A stretch of DNA of 64,000 bases from Psychrobacter cibarius (GCA_030686115.1 CP131612.1:2480001-2544000), one strand, 5' to 3'. Shown: positions 26,996 through 36,572, counted from the first letter of the stretch. Program-made: numbers and translations. The notes: generated from the sequence alone by a model not told the origin.

Positions 26996-27165
26996 TAGGG
27001 GATGCATTCATTTTAAAAATGCAGATAGAAATGAGATAAATTGCCGTTAAACAAGGAAAATAGCACCGTTACGAATACTAACAGTGCTATTTGACGATTT
27101 TTAACAAAATTTAGCCATTTTTAGCCCATTTAAATGTTCATTGATTGAATTGAGGGTATGCTTTA
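26996..27165. mobile_element. MITE, family 1, copy B (170 bp, diverged)
   Basis: Same element as 16544-16717, with diverged ends (TAGGGGATGCATTCATTTTA on the left, TTGAGGGTATGCTTTA on the right). The shared interior includes GAGATAAATTGCCGTTAAAC and AAAATTTAGCCATTTTTAGC. Its right end runs into the 3' end of the convergent lysR gene and supplies part of that gene's stop codon. Confidence 0.8.
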
Positions 27166-28059
27166 GTCAGACTTGAATAACTGCTGTAACTGCTCAATCA
27201 GCCAACGGTGTATACCACTGTGACTGGTACGTGGGTGCCATGCTGCTATCACCTTAAATGTGGGTGGCAGGGCTTCCACTTTAAGCTCTTTAACCCGACT
27301 GTTTGGTAATAAACGCGAGGGATAAAATGCAATCATATCGGTTGTATAAAGGATATCTGGCACCGCAGAAAAGCTAGGAACGGACATAACGATGTTTCGT
27401 TTGAGACCTTTTTCTGCAAACCACTGGTCATGAGAACCACGTAAGTTAGCGCGTGAAGGTGACACCACCAGCTGCGAGTGTTCAGCAATTTGCGCCAGTG
27501 ACAGCGGCTCTGTTGTAAAACTATTATTGCAACCAGTAATGCAGAAATGTTGTTCTTCAAGCAGCGTCACATAAGCCAAGTTATCAGGAATAAATTCTGG
27601 GAAAGTAATCAGCAGATCAAGCTCGCCTGCCGCAATAAGCTGATTGATATTGTCTGAGGCAAAATCGCGCACGATTAACTTCAAATCAGGCGCGTCGCGG
27701 CGCGTTATATGAAACAACTGCGGTAATAATGCCTGCGTCGCATAGTCGGTCGCGCTAATCGTAAATACGCCTTTATACGTCTGCGGCGAAAACACATCTG
27801 GCTCTAATAGTGCTTCTAACTGCTCTAATATGCGACTAATGGGTTGCTGCATCGATAGCGCTTTGGGGGTTGCCACCATGCTATTGCCTTGACGAATAAA
27901 CAAACGATCATCAAACAAATCACGCAGCTTACGTAATTGTTCGCTGATTGCTTGCTGTGTCAGCCCCATTTTGCGCGCAACTTGTGAGAGATTTTTTAGA
28001 TCAAGCAACGCATGTAGCACTCTAAGCTGCTTGATATCGAGTCGGTTAATTCCATTCAT
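27163..28059 (-). CDS. LysR family transcriptional regulator
   Basis: 298 aa from the ATG at 28059 (MNGINRLDIKQLRVLHALLD), preferred over an upstream in-frame start at 28119. N-terminal winged helix with LSQVARKMGLTQQAISEQLR, then the substrate-binding domain (FTISATDYATQALLPQLFH); resembles NahR/LinR-like members. It is divergent from the Old Yellow Enzyme gene at 28223, which it probably regulates. Its stop codon is partly formed by the MITE, so the last residues may differ from the ancestral protein. Confidence 0.9.
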   Translation of the reverse strand: MNGINRLDIKQLRVLHALLDLKNLSQVARKMGLTQQAISEQLRKLRDLFDDRLFIRQGNSMVATPKALSMQQPISRILEQLEALLEPDVFSPQTYKGVFTISATDYATQALLPQLFHITRRDAPDLKLIVRDFASDNINQLIAAGELDLLITFPEFIPDNLAYVTLLEEQHFCITGCNNSFTTEPLSLAQIAEHSQLVVSPSRANLRGSHDQWFAEKGLKRNIVMSVPSFSAVPDILYTTDMIAFYPSRLLPNSRVKELKVEALPPTFKVIAAWHPRTSHSGIHRWLIEQLQQLFKSD

Positions 28060-28222
28060 AATATGTACCATTTGTAATTGTATCTTAAACAACAAAACCC
28101 TGTTTCCAATTGTATCCATAAAACTCTATGCTTACCAACCTTACTTACGCAGTAATAAAGCACCAAAACAAGCTCAATGGTTTAAACAATAACCCCGTCT
28201 ATTTGTTTTAAAAGAGAGTTTT

Positions 28223-29365
28223 ATGGAACCATCTAATATCGATACCAGCCCGTTATTTGCATCTGTCACACTTGGACCATATACGTTAAAAAACCGTATT
28301 GTCATGCCACCGTTGACACGCTCTCGCAGCACGCAACCGGACAATATTCCTAATGACTTAATGGCAAGCTACTATGCACAGCGCGCCTCTGCTGGTTTTA
28401 TGGTCACTGAAGGCACGCAAATTGAGCCAAGGGGTCAAGGTTATGCGTGGACGCCAGGCATACATTCACATGCCCAAATCGAAGGCTGGAAAAAGGTCAC
28501 TCAAGCGGTACACGCAGCAGGTGGTATCATTTTCGCTCAGCTTTGGCATGTGGGTCGCGTGTCTCATACCAGCTTACAACCACAAGGCGCTCAGCCAATT
28601 GCACCATCAGCTATCACTGCTGACAATGTAAAAGTATTTATCGAAACAGCACCAGGTGCAGGCGCGTTAGCCGATCCTAGTGAGCCACGCGCACTCAGTA
28701 CTGATGAAGTTAGTGAACTGGTCGCTATGTATGCGGCAGCCGCGCGCAATGCATTGGAGGCAGGTTTTGATGGCGTCGAGCTGCACTGTGCCAATGGCTA
28801 TTTGGTGAATCAGTTCATCTCTGAGCATAGCAACACACGTGATGATCAGTATGGCGGTTCATTGACCAATCGCTTGCATTTCTTAAAAGAAATCGTGGCT
28901 GCCGTCAGTGAAGTGGTTGGTGCTGATCGCTTAGGCGTACGTTTCGCGCCACTGTTTGCTAGCACAGATGAGACTCGCGTATATTTAGGTCTGGTGGAAT
29001 CAGATCCACATCATACGTATATTGAAGCGATTAAAGTACTTGAACAAGCGGGCATCGCTTATTTATCTATTGCAGAAGCTGACTGGGACAATGCTCCTGA
29101 TTTACCAGAGACGTTTTATCAAGCCGTCAGAGCTGAGTTTTCAGGACGCATTATCTATGCAGGTAAATACACGACGGAAAAATCGGTGCATATGCTAGCT
29201 AAAGGTTATGGCGATTTATTTGCTTTTGGTCGTCCTTTTATTGCTAATCCCGATTTACCTGAGCGCATCGCCAATCATTGGCCACTCAATGAGGCAGATC
29301 CTACCACGATGTATGGCGGCACCGAAATTGGCTATAATGATTATCCTTACTATCAAAACTCTTAA
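28223..29365 (+). CDS. nemA: Old Yellow Enzyme family alkene/N-ethylmaleimide reductase
   Basis: 380 aa, typical FMN-dependent (beta/alpha)8 ene-reductase. N-terminal PLTRSRSTQPDNIPNDLMAS, YYAQRASAGFMVTEGTQI, the FMN loop IFAQLWHVGRVSHTSLQP and the substrate-binding pair in VELHCANGYLVNQF (normally HxAN) are all present, as is GGSLTNRLHFLKEI. Such enzymes reduce activated C=C bonds, nitro esters and maleimides with NAD(P)H. Regulated probably by the divergent LysR gene. The symbol is by similarity to E. coli NemA; other OYE names would serve equally. Confidence 0.88.
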   Translation: MEPSNIDTSPLFASVTLGPYTLKNRIVMPPLTRSRSTQPDNIPNDLMASYYAQRASAGFMVTEGTQIEPRGQGYAWTPGIHSHAQIEGWKKVTQAVHAAGGIIFAQLWHVGRVSHTSLQPQGAQPIAPSAITADNVKVFIETAPGAGALADPSEPRALSTDEVSELVAMYAAAARNALEAGFDGVELHCANGYLVNQFISEHSNTRDDQYGGSLTNRLHFLKEIVAAVSEVVGADRLGVRFAPLFASTDETRVYLGLVESDPHHTYIEAIKVLEQAGIAYLSIAEADWDNAPDLPETFYQAVRAEFSGRIIYAGKYTTEKSVHMLAKGYGDLFAFGRPFIANPDLPERIANHWPLNEADPTTMYGGTEIGYNDYPYYQNS

Positions 29366-29368
29366 TAC

Positions 29369-29397
29369 AATAAGGCCATTCGTGGCCTTATTTTTTT
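29369..29397 (+). terminator. Rho-independent terminator after nemA-like gene
   Basis: AATAAGGCCA with TGGCCTTATT around a stable TTCG tetraloop, followed by a run of T. Ends about 47 bp before the stop of the convergent DUF1971 gene. Confidence 0.92.
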
Positions 29398-29443
29398 GCT
29401 TATAAATAGGATATTTCTAATAGCTGATTCATATATATAGCCC

Positions 29444-29845
29444 TTATGATTCATCCGACTGATCAAATAACTTTTCGATAGGCTTGCTGTGTATCTTTGA
29501 GCTATTGAACAGCGACTTATTACCAGTATCCGCTTCTGTCCAAAAATTAATATTGAATTGGGCATCATCACTTAATTCTACGCGGTGCCAATATTGAGGC
29601 GGACTGACCGCGAACTGCCCTGCTGTAATCACAATGGTTTTTTCAGGTTCAGTAGCGGCTTCATCAGCAAAGCCATAAAAGGTAACCGTGCCTTGCATGA
29701 CACAAATTTGGCCGTATACGCCCTCTGCTGTATTGTGATGAGTCAACAAGGCTTTTGGGACTTTATCTTTAGTAAAAAAGTGGGTCGAACGCTTTATTTT
29801 CCAATGGCTAGGTATGACAGGGTTTGAGGCGACAGTATGACTCAT
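29444..29845 (-). CDS. DUF1971 (YeaR/TehB N-terminal-like) cupin protein
   Basis: 133 aa. A small jelly-roll protein: STHFFTKDKVPKALLTHHNT, then VYGQICVMQGTVTFYGF and SPPQYWHRVELSDDAQFNINFW are the DUF1971/TehB-N motifs. E. coli YeaR, of this family, is induced by nitrate/nitrite and nitric oxide and TehB is linked to tellurite resistance. The gene is divergent from the nitrate transporter gene at 30170, so a role in nitrosative or oxyanion stress in the same regulon is plausible. Biochemical activity unknown. Confidence 0.8.
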   Translation of the reverse strand: MSHTVASNPVIPSHWKIKRSTHFFTKDKVPKALLTHHNTAEGVYGQICVMQGTVTFYGFADEAATEPEKTIVITAGQFAVSPPQYWHRVELSDDAQFNINFWTEADTGNKSLFNSSKIHSKPIEKLFDQSDES

Positions 29846-30169
29846 GGTAACTCCTTAGCTAATTTGATGGGTGTATCCCAATCCTGTTTATTAACAGCTT
29901 ACTTGTGAATAAAAAGGATTGGTAAACGAGAAAAACACGCACAGTAATGGTTATTATTACTATAGCGCATCATATTTTCAAATGTATTGCTATCCTCATA
30001 TCATCTTAGTTAACCATCAATATATAGGATATTGAAGCCACTTTTTAATCCCCATTAAGTAGTATGTGAAATGACATTCATACTGCTTTCGCCTAATGGT
30101 TAGCGAGCTTACTTATTGCTACATTAACTCCATCTAAACTATCCAGTTCGACGGTGGAGAATACTTGTC
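29846..30169. promoter_or_regulatory. Divergent promoter region, DUF1971 gene / first nitrate transporter
   Basis: 324 bp without a gene. NarL-type heptamers fitting TACYNMT lie on opposite strands at 30058-30064 (AGTAGTA) and 30081-30087 (TACTGCT), not in a 7-2-7 pair. No FNR box was recognised. Use by NarL is inference. Confidence 0.35.
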
Positions 30170-31648
30170 ATGCATGCAAAAGAGCTACTTGAGGTTGAAC
30201 GCCGTGATATAAGAGCGCTCCACTATACGTGGATTGCTTTTTTTCTGACCTTTTATGTCTGGTTCAATATGGCACCACTAGCCACTTCTATGCTAGAGGC
30301 TGAAAGCTATCTAACTTCTGAACATATCAAATTATTTCTCATTGCCAACGTTGCTTTGACCATTCCAGGACGAGTGGTAGTCGGCATGGCATTGGATCGC
30401 TTCGGTCCGCGTCGCGTGTTTTCCATACTGATGGTCGTCATGGCGATACCGACATGGTTCTTCGCGTTTGGTGATTCCGCGATGCAGCTGTTCGTCGCTC
30501 GCCTATTTATGTCTATCGTGGGCGCAGGGTTCGTCGTTGGCATTCACATGACCGCCCTTTGGTTTAAGCCAAAAGACATTGGCTTTGCCGAAGGGTTTTA
30601 TGCAGGCTGGGGTAATTTTGGTTCAGCTGCCGCAGCGATTACCATTCCGACGGTTGCGCTACAGTTCTTTGGTGGTGATGACGGTTGGCGCTGGGCAATT
30701 GCATTATCTGGCTTACTGATGGCCGCTTACGGGGTGGCCTATTGGTTTTTGATCACCGATGGCCCTACACAAGATACCCATAAAAAAGCACGTAAGGCGG
30801 GTGCTTTAGAGGTATCAAGTTGGAGAGATTTATTATTATATTGCCTATTTATTATTCCTTTATATGGCATATTGGGTGTATTGGTTTATCGTACTAAAAA
30901 CATGGGATTCCTGAGCGAAACAGGCGCTTGGGGGTTTTATACTCTCATCGCTGTGGTGGTTATTTACCAAATTTATAAAGCCATCAGTGTCAACGTACCC
31001 ATGCTCAAAGCGGGTATCCCTGAGGATGACAAATACCCCTTTACCTCTGTTGCCGCCCTAAATGTCACCTACTTTGCTAACTTTGGCGCAGAGCTGGCGG
31101 TCGTCTCTATGCTACCGATGTTCTTTGCCGCAACGTGGAAGCTTGACCCTACCGTCGCAGGGTTAGTCGCATCGACCTTTGCTTTTGTTAACTTATGGGC
31201 GCGACCACTTGGCGGCTATATCTCTGACAAGGTTGGCAATCGTCGCTTGGTGATGTTGGTATACATGTTCGGTATCGGTATCGGCTTTGGATTGATGGGC
31301 TTGCTGAATGCAGAGTGGCCATTGTTTATCGCGGTCGTCTTTACGATTCTATGCTCAGTCTTTGTGCAAGGGGCAGAAGGTGCAACTTTTGGTATTATCC
31401 CCTCAATTAAACGGCGCTTAACGGGTCAAATTTCTGGTATGGCGGGTGCTTATGGCAACGTGGGCGCTGTGTTCTATCTATTTATATTTACCTTGGTCGA
31501 ACCAAATCAATTCTTTTTTATCATTGCGATAGGTGCATTTATCGCTTGGGTACTTTGTTTCTTCTGGTTAAAAGAGCCTGAAGATGCCTTTGGTGACGAA
31601 TACAAAATGTCCTCGGTCGATCGTCAAATTGCCGCTGAAGAAGGATAA
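30170..31648 (+). CDS. narK: NarK-family nitrate/nitrite MFS transporter
   Basis: 492 aa with twelve predicted helices. Nitrate-transporter signatures are visible: the first GWGNFGSAAAAITIP near residues 145-159 and the second GMAGAYGNVGAVFYLF near 423-438. Both glycine-rich motifs face the nitrate channel. The cytoplasmic loop after helix 6 is long and Lys-rich. This is the NarK1/NrtP-like (proton-coupled) type, judging by its longer length and different N-terminus compared with the second carrier at 35011. GGTGGAGAA precedes the ATG. It lies 5' to narXL, convergent with narL, and is separated by a terminator. Confidence 0.9.
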   Translation: MHAKELLEVERRDIRALHYTWIAFFLTFYVWFNMAPLATSMLEAESYLTSEHIKLFLIANVALTIPGRVVVGMALDRFGPRRVFSILMVVMAIPTWFFAFGDSAMQLFVARLFMSIVGAGFVVGIHMTALWFKPKDIGFAEGFYAGWGNFGSAAAAITIPTVALQFFGGDDGWRWAIALSGLLMAAYGVAYWFLITDGPTQDTHKKARKAGALEVSSWRDLLLYCLFIIPLYGILGVLVYRTKNMGFLSETGAWGFYTLIAVVVIYQIYKAISVNVPMLKAGIPEDDKYPFTSVAALNVTYFANFGAELAVVSMLPMFFAATWKLDPTVAGLVASTFAFVNLWARPLGGYISDKVGNRRLVMLVYMFGIGIGFGLMGLLNAEWPLFIAVVFTILCSVFVQGAEGATFGIIPSIKRRLTGQISGMAGAYGNVGAVFYLFIFTLVEPNQFFFIIAIGAFIAWVLCFFWLKEPEDAFGDEYKMSSVDRQIAAEEG

Positions 31649-31662
31649 TTTGATTACCTTAT

Positions 31663-31704
31663 AAAAAAAAGCCACCCAGCATCACTGCTCGGTAGCTTTT
31701 TTTT
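31663..31704 (+). terminator. Terminator after first narK
   Basis: AAAAAAGCCACC with GGTAGCTTTTTT, one bulge, loop of about 14 nt, then T-run. Also has A-tract on the left, so could serve leftward transcripts from narL too. Confidence 0.8.
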
Positions 31705-31807
31705 GACTTATATAGAGAGCTATCTAGACATGTCATAGGGGTTATTCAGATGACCCATGATTTTTTATAAAAAGTAACGATTTCAAAAAGTAGCATTTTA
31801 AAACAAC

Positions 31808-31855
31808 AACCACTTCGATAAATAACCATTTTGACAAACGACTACTTTGACAAAT
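31808..31855. repeat. Imperfect 16 bp direct repeat, 3 copies, at the narL stop
   Basis: AACCACTTCGATAAAT, AACCATTTTGACAAAC and GACTACTTTGACAAAT lie head to tail at 31808, 31824 and 31840. The last copy contains the narL stop codon. Likely local slippage; effect unknown. Confidence 0.6.
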
Positions 31856-32501
31856 GATTCACGGTCCATACCGCCGCCTCTACCCGTGTGCGTAGTCCAG
31901 TTTTGTTCAAAATATGCTTAACATGCACTTTTACTGTGGATTCTGCGATATCCAGTTTGTTGGCGATCATTTTATTACTTAAGCCTTCAGCAATCATTTG
32001 AATCACTTGCAACTCTCTAGTAGTGAGATTGCCAGCGATATCTTCAATGCTTGGTGTACGTAATGTTTGTGCCAGTATTGAGGCCAAATTGGGACTGATA
32101 ACCAGCTCACCGCGCAACACTTTTCTAATATCGACGATGATTAACTCAGGCTCCATGTCTTTTAGCAAATAACCATCCACCCCTAATTTCAACGCTTCTT
32201 GTACGTCTTCTCCGCTGTCAGAAACTGTAAATAGCAAGGTAGCCACGTCAATATTTCTGGCTTTGATTTCTCTTAAGGTCTCGATACCAGTCAACACTGG
32301 CATTTTATGATCTAAAATAACCAGATCAACTGGGTTGTTTGCCAAAAAATCCAACGCTTCTTGTCCGTTATTTGCCTCACCAACGACGGTGACATCACTT
32401 TCGAGACTGAGCAGTTCTGCGACACCGCGGCGCAGCATAGGATGATCATCGACCAATAACAGCCGAGCCGGAGAAGCAGACGTATAAACTTTAGTAGTCA
32501 T
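31842..32501 (-). CDS. narL: Nitrate/nitrite response regulator NarL
   Basis: 219 aa. Receiver domain with LLLVDDHPMLRRGVAELL, phospho-acceptor Asp in LVILDHKMPVLTG and Lys in YLLKDMEP; C-terminal LuxR-type HTH LTTRELQVIQMIAEGLSNKM with IANKLDIAESTVKVHVKHIL. These match NarL of E. coli closely. It receives phosphate from NarX and controls nar and Mo-cofactor genes through TACYNMT heptamers. It is 74 bp downstream of narX on the same strand, and tucked between the two nitrate carriers. Confidence 0.94.
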   Translation of the reverse strand: MTTKVYTSASPARLLLVDDHPMLRRGVAELLSLESDVTVVGEANNGQEALDFLANNPVDLVILDHKMPVLTGIETLREIKARNIDVATLLFTVSDSGEDVQEALKLGVDGYLLKDMEPELIIVDIRKVLRGELVISPNLASILAQTLRTPSIEDIAGNLTTRELQVIQMIAEGLSNKMIANKLDIAESTVKVHVKHILNKTGLRTRVEAAVWTVNHLSK

Positions 32502-32575
32502 AAAATACTCACAAATTGAAAAATGCTACAAAAAACACAATGCAGTGGTTAAGAGCGTTTACTAAGCCTATTCAC

Positions 32576-34609
32576 TTAGTTTTGCTCAGCCATATAATCC
32601 GTAAAGAAACTGGGTACAAACCTGACAATGACGCTGGTACCTGCGGGTACATTATTAGAGATAATCAAATCACCGCCTAATTTATAGGCACGCTCTTTCA
32701 TAATCATTAGACCATGATGCTGGGTCTGATTGACAGTCCCTGATATGCCGATGCCGTCATCATTGACCATCATCGCTACATAATTACTTTCATCATCATA
32801 AACCAAATCGATAGTGACGCTGTTAGCGTGGGCATGGCGACTGATATTCGACAACGCCTCCCTTATAATTTGAATGAGATGCACTTGTTCCGTTGCCGTT
32901 AGATTCAAGGATAGGATTTGATTGTTGACCTTTATGTCAAACTGCCCTTTTACAGCAAACTCATCAGCCGCCTCATATAAAGCTTCATCAAAATTGCCGC
33001 TATCAATCGTCAAGCGAAAAGTCGTCAATAAGTCTCGCAGCTCATGATAAGCAGAGTTCAGACCCATTTTTATTTGACTGATATGCTGCCCAACCTTGAT
33101 TTGACTTTGCTCATCAAATACCACCAGCCCACTGTCTTTATCAGCAGACAGTTGCAGATGTTTTTCGAGCACGCTGACTTGTATTTTTAGATAAGACAAT
33201 GACTGTGCTAAAGAGTCATGCAACTCCCTAGCAATGGTCGAGCGCTCTTCAAGTAGAATAAGTTGATGGTCTTGCTGCCTTTGTCTGCGTAGGGATAAGG
33301 CGGTGCTGACGAGATTGGTCAGCACAACGATCAACTCATTATTTTTAGCAATTAAGTAACTACTATCCACCTCTACTACTTTGATGCGTGTTGAATCTTC
33401 CTCGCTTTTTTTCTTATCTTCTGCATAAGCTTTATTGGTCATTAAGACAGATTTCGGTCTGACCTTTAGCTCACCAAACTCTATATCTTGATGAATAATC
33501 GGAAACGTTTTGGTATAAACGTCTTCTTTAATAGAGCAGCTATCACAAGTGAGTTTGGTACATAGCTCCTTCATCCTATCATCGTGCAGGGCTATAGAGT
33601 TTTTATTGGTTAGAATATTGCTTTGGATACACAGCGTAAAATCTAAATATGGGAATATACACCCAAAGCCAGTAATCAATTCATCAAGCCGGTGTAAGCT
33701 CACAGGGCTACTGGTCAATTGCTTTGAAAAATCATAAAACAATGATAAGGCTTGGTTGGCTTTTACCAGATGCTGAGTCTTTGTCTGTACCTCACTCTCA
33801 AGTGAGCGCTGATACCTCTCAATGGTACTGGCCATACCGTTAAAAGAATTGCCAAGCGCTTCAAATTCTCTATAACCGCTGATAGACACTCTCGTATCAT
33901 ATTTGCCTTCTTTAAACGCCCGATTGGCTTTAATGAGTTGTTGAATAGGCGTTAGCACTGAGTTCTGTAATCTCCGTACGCCTATCAGCATAATAATCAT
34001 GCTCAGTATCAGTGAGAGTATTTGTAGGTTTTGCTGCCATGTCTGACGCTGCTCATTTCTATCCTGTAACGCGCCAACAAAACGATTAACATCGTCAATA
34101 TACTTGGTTGAATTACTATAAAAGCCTTGCTTGTCTTGTGCCAACAATGCTGGTTTTAAATCACGAAACCATTGTGATTTTATCTGGCTCCATTGAGCAC
34201 TAATCGCCTTATCTCTGTTAGCACTGGTCAGTTGATACGCTTGTAATTTGTTGAGACGACTCTCCATGTCTTCAACCAGTATGTCTATTTTTTCAGACTC
34301 ACTTTTATTGGAGAAATCCAGTCTGTCTTGCTTTTCTATCTGCGGCGCATTGTCACTAGCTAAGCCATCTTGTTTGATATTTAGGCTTGAGCTAAAGGGA
34401 TGGTTATCCGCAAAGTCAGTCGCTAACTGAAAGCTAATGCGATACGTTGCCATGCGTATCGAGCCTGCGGCATTAATCGCCTCAGCATCAGACTTTGAGA
34501 CCCAAGCGAGCGCACCACTGCCTATCGCTGACATCAAAAACAAAGTAGCGATGATCGTAATAGCAATCCAAGTATGAAGGAACAAAGACTGCCGTCGTAG
34601 ATTAGACAT
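32576..34609 (-). CDS. narX: Nitrate/nitrite sensor histidine kinase NarX
   Basis: 677 aa from the ATG at 34609 (MSNLRRQSLFLHTW), chosen because GGGAG lies about 11 bases upstream; the frame is open to 34690. Order of parts: membrane helix, periplasmic helical sensor with the nitrate P-box AINAAGSIRMATYRISFQLA (near residues 42-61 of the mature frame), second helix, HAMP, cysteine-bearing central region (CTKLTCDSCSI), and HisKA_3 with the phospho-His in TIARELHDSLAQSLSYLKIQ, then HATPase_c (DDGIGISG). Detects periplasmic nitrate and phosphorylates NarL. Confidence 0.93.
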   Translation of the reverse strand: MSNLRRQSLFLHTWIAITIIATLFLMSAIGSGALAWVSKSDAEAINAAGSIRMATYRISFQLATDFADNHPFSSSLNIKQDGLASDNAPQIEKQDRLDFSNKSESEKIDILVEDMESRLNKLQAYQLTSANRDKAISAQWSQIKSQWFRDLKPALLAQDKQGFYSNSTKYIDDVNRFVGALQDRNEQRQTWQQNLQILSLILSMIIMLIGVRRLQNSVLTPIQQLIKANRAFKEGKYDTRVSISGYREFEALGNSFNGMASTIERYQRSLESEVQTKTQHLVKANQALSLFYDFSKQLTSSPVSLHRLDELITGFGCIFPYLDFTLCIQSNILTNKNSIALHDDRMKELCTKLTCDSCSIKEDVYTKTFPIIHQDIEFGELKVRPKSVLMTNKAYAEDKKKSEEDSTRIKVVEVDSSYLIAKNNELIVVLTNLVSTALSLRRQRQQDHQLILLEERSTIARELHDSLAQSLSYLKIQVSVLEKHLQLSADKDSGLVVFDEQSQIKVGQHISQIKMGLNSAYHELRDLLTTFRLTIDSGNFDEALYEAADEFAVKGQFDIKVNNQILSLNLTATEQVHLIQIIREALSNISRHAHANSVTIDLVYDDESNYVAMMVNDDGIGISGTVNQTQHHGLMIMKERAYKLGGDLIISNNVPAGTSVIVRFVPSFFTDYMAEQN

Positions 34610-34690
34610 GATTAATAGCGCTCCCATCAAACACTTTCTGCACAAAAGAGTTGAGATCTTAAAATTGAACGTCGCAAAAGCAAAAAACAT

Positions 34691-35010
34691 ACAGCATAAA
34701 AAATACTACAGCGCACTTAGCAGTCCATCGACAAGCAAAACCTTAGTGATAAACCTGCCCGCAATATACCCCTTTTAGTCATCAGTATACCACTATGTAT
34801 GAATACTACTCACCGTGATAACACAGTACCGTGAGTTATCATTTTTTGATAGAGCAAGTGATTCATAGCGCTCATAAGCCAGTACGGCGGCTCTTTGTTA
34901 TCAACAATAACAGGAGTAAGTGCTACGGTTTACTGTAAGTTTAGACAGCCATTTGATGATAAAAAATACTGAACATAACTAGGCATAGCTGATACTAAGT
35001 GAGGAATAAC
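34691..35010. promoter_or_regulatory. Divergent narX / second narK promoter region
   Basis: About 400 bp from the narX start (34609) to the carrier start, no gene. Two NarL-type heptamers in the same direction are at 34788-34794 (TACCACT) and 34804-34810 (TACTACT). They are not in the 7-2-7 arrangement. No FNR box was convincing. NarL control of either promoter is inferred. Confidence 0.4.
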
Positions 35011-36390
35011 ATGGGCAATAATTACAACTTCAAAGGTGGTAAGCTCATCACTGACTGGCGACCTGAAGTAGAAGAATTTTGGGAAGGAGGCGGCAAAAAA
35101 GTCGCGCGTAGAAATTTATGGATATCCATTCCATCGTTGCTATTGGCATTTGCAGTATGGATGGTATGGAGTGCCGTCATCGTCCGTCTGCCAGAGATTG
35201 GTTTTGATTTTGATGATGGGCAGTTGTTTTGGCTCGCCGCGCTGCCCGGACTATCAGGGGCAACGCTGCGAATTTTTTATTCTTTTATGGTGCCTATCTT
35301 TGGTGGGCGACGTTGGACAGCGATATCTACCTTATCCCTGTTAATTCCAGCATTATGGATGGGCTTTGCGGTTCAGAATCCTGATACGCCATTTATGATA
35401 TTTGCCATCATTGCCCTACTTTGTGGCTTCGGTGGTGGTAACTTTGCCTCCTCCATGTCCAACATCTCGTTCTTCTTTCCAAAAGCAGAACAGGGCACTG
35501 CTCTTGGGCTAAACGCGGGTCTGGGTAACCTTGGCGTGTCGGTCATGCAATTCGTTGTACCGATGATTATATTGGTAGCAGCCTTTGGTAGCTTAGGCGG
35601 CGACCCACAAGTCTCTGCAAGCGGTCAGCTGTTTTATCTACAAAATGCAGGCTTTATTTGGGTACCCTTTATTCTGCTATTTTCAGCACTGGCATGGTTT
35701 GGCATGAACGATATTGCCACTGCTAAAGCTTCCTTTAAAGACCAATCCGTTATCTTTAAACGCAAACATAACTGGATCATGTGTATCCTATATATGGCAA
35801 CCTTTGGCTCCTTCATTGGTTTTTCAGCCGCGTTTCCGATGCTGATTAAAAACTCATTTCCCGCCATTGATGCGCTTAAGTTTGCCTTCTTAGGTCCTTT
35901 AGTTGGTGCGCTATTTCGTCCTTTAGGTGGCTGGATATCTGATAAAACCAGTGGCGCAAAAGTGACTTTTTGGAACTATATCGTGATGGTATTGGCGGTA
36001 TTGGCGGTGATGTATTTCCTCCCTAGCGAGACTCATGAGGGCAGCTTTGTCGGATACTTTATCTCCTTTATGGTGCTGTTTATTACCACGGGTATCGGTA
36101 ACGGCTCTACCTTTACCATGATTCCCGTTATCTTCAGAACCTTTCATGAACGCCTTGAACCTCAAAAAGCAGGTACAGAGGAATTGTTTGTCGAGATACG
36201 TAAAGAATCAGCAGCAGTGGTTGGCTTTACCTCAGCGATAGCGGCCTATGGTGCATTCTTTGTCCCAAAAATGTTTGGTTCAGGACTGGGTGTTGATGGT
36301 ACTTTTATCGCTTTAATTGTCTTTTATGTTCTCTGTATTGTGTTGACATGGTGGTATTACAGTCGCCCTAATGCTGAGATTCCTTGCTAA
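35011..36390 (+). CDS. narK: NarK-family nitrate/nitrite antiporter (second copy)
   Basis: 459 aa from the ATG at 35011, six bases after GAGGA; an in-frame GTG at 34999 is less likely. Twelve helices; nitrate signatures LGLNAGLGNLGVSVMQFVVP near residues 165-184 and ESAAVVGFTSAIAAYG near 400-415. The N-terminal cytoplasmic part (ITDWRPEVEEFW) resembles NarK2/NarU-type nitrate/nitrite exchangers. Directly upstream of narGHJI but separated by a terminator. With the first carrier it forms the familiar K1/K2 pair of proton-symport and antiport. Confidence 0.92.
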   Translation: MGNNYNFKGGKLITDWRPEVEEFWEGGGKKVARRNLWISIPSLLLAFAVWMVWSAVIVRLPEIGFDFDDGQLFWLAALPGLSGATLRIFYSFMVPIFGGRRWTAISTLSLLIPALWMGFAVQNPDTPFMIFAIIALLCGFGGGNFASSMSNISFFFPKAEQGTALGLNAGLGNLGVSVMQFVVPMIILVAAFGSLGGDPQVSASGQLFYLQNAGFIWVPFILLFSALAWFGMNDIATAKASFKDQSVIFKRKHNWIMCILYMATFGSFIGFSAAFPMLIKNSFPAIDALKFAFLGPLVGALFRPLGGWISDKTSGAKVTFWNYIVMVLAVLAVMYFLPSETHEGSFVGYFISFMVLFITTGIGNGSTFTMIPVIFRTFHERLEPQKAGTEELFVEIRKESAAVVGFTSAIAAYGAFFVPKMFGSGLGVDGTFIALIVFYVLCIVLTWWYYSRPNAEIPC

Positions 36391-36452
36391 AGCAGCCTTG
36401 TATAAATCCTTCTTTGGAAACAGATTTTTAAATTAAAAATATCGCTCTTTAT

Positions 36453-36486
36453 AGTGCTACTTGCCAGCGTAAGTAGCACTTTTTTT
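36453..36486 (+). terminator. Terminator between second narK and narG
   Basis: Perfect 10 bp stem AGTGCTACTT with AAGTAGCACT, 8 nt loop, six T. It separates the carrier from narGHJI, which therefore needs its own promoter in 36487-36738. Confidence 0.92.
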
Positions 36487-36572
36487 ATTTTTACCAATCC
36501 ATATTCTGCTTGTAAATAAGCTCGACTTATAAATACTTAACGATTTTTTAAGCAAATTTTATCATTTACCGC

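Noticed and set aside
34780..34990. FNR box before second narK
   Set aside because: No TTGAT-N4-ATCAA match; the best candidate near 34848 lacks the right half.
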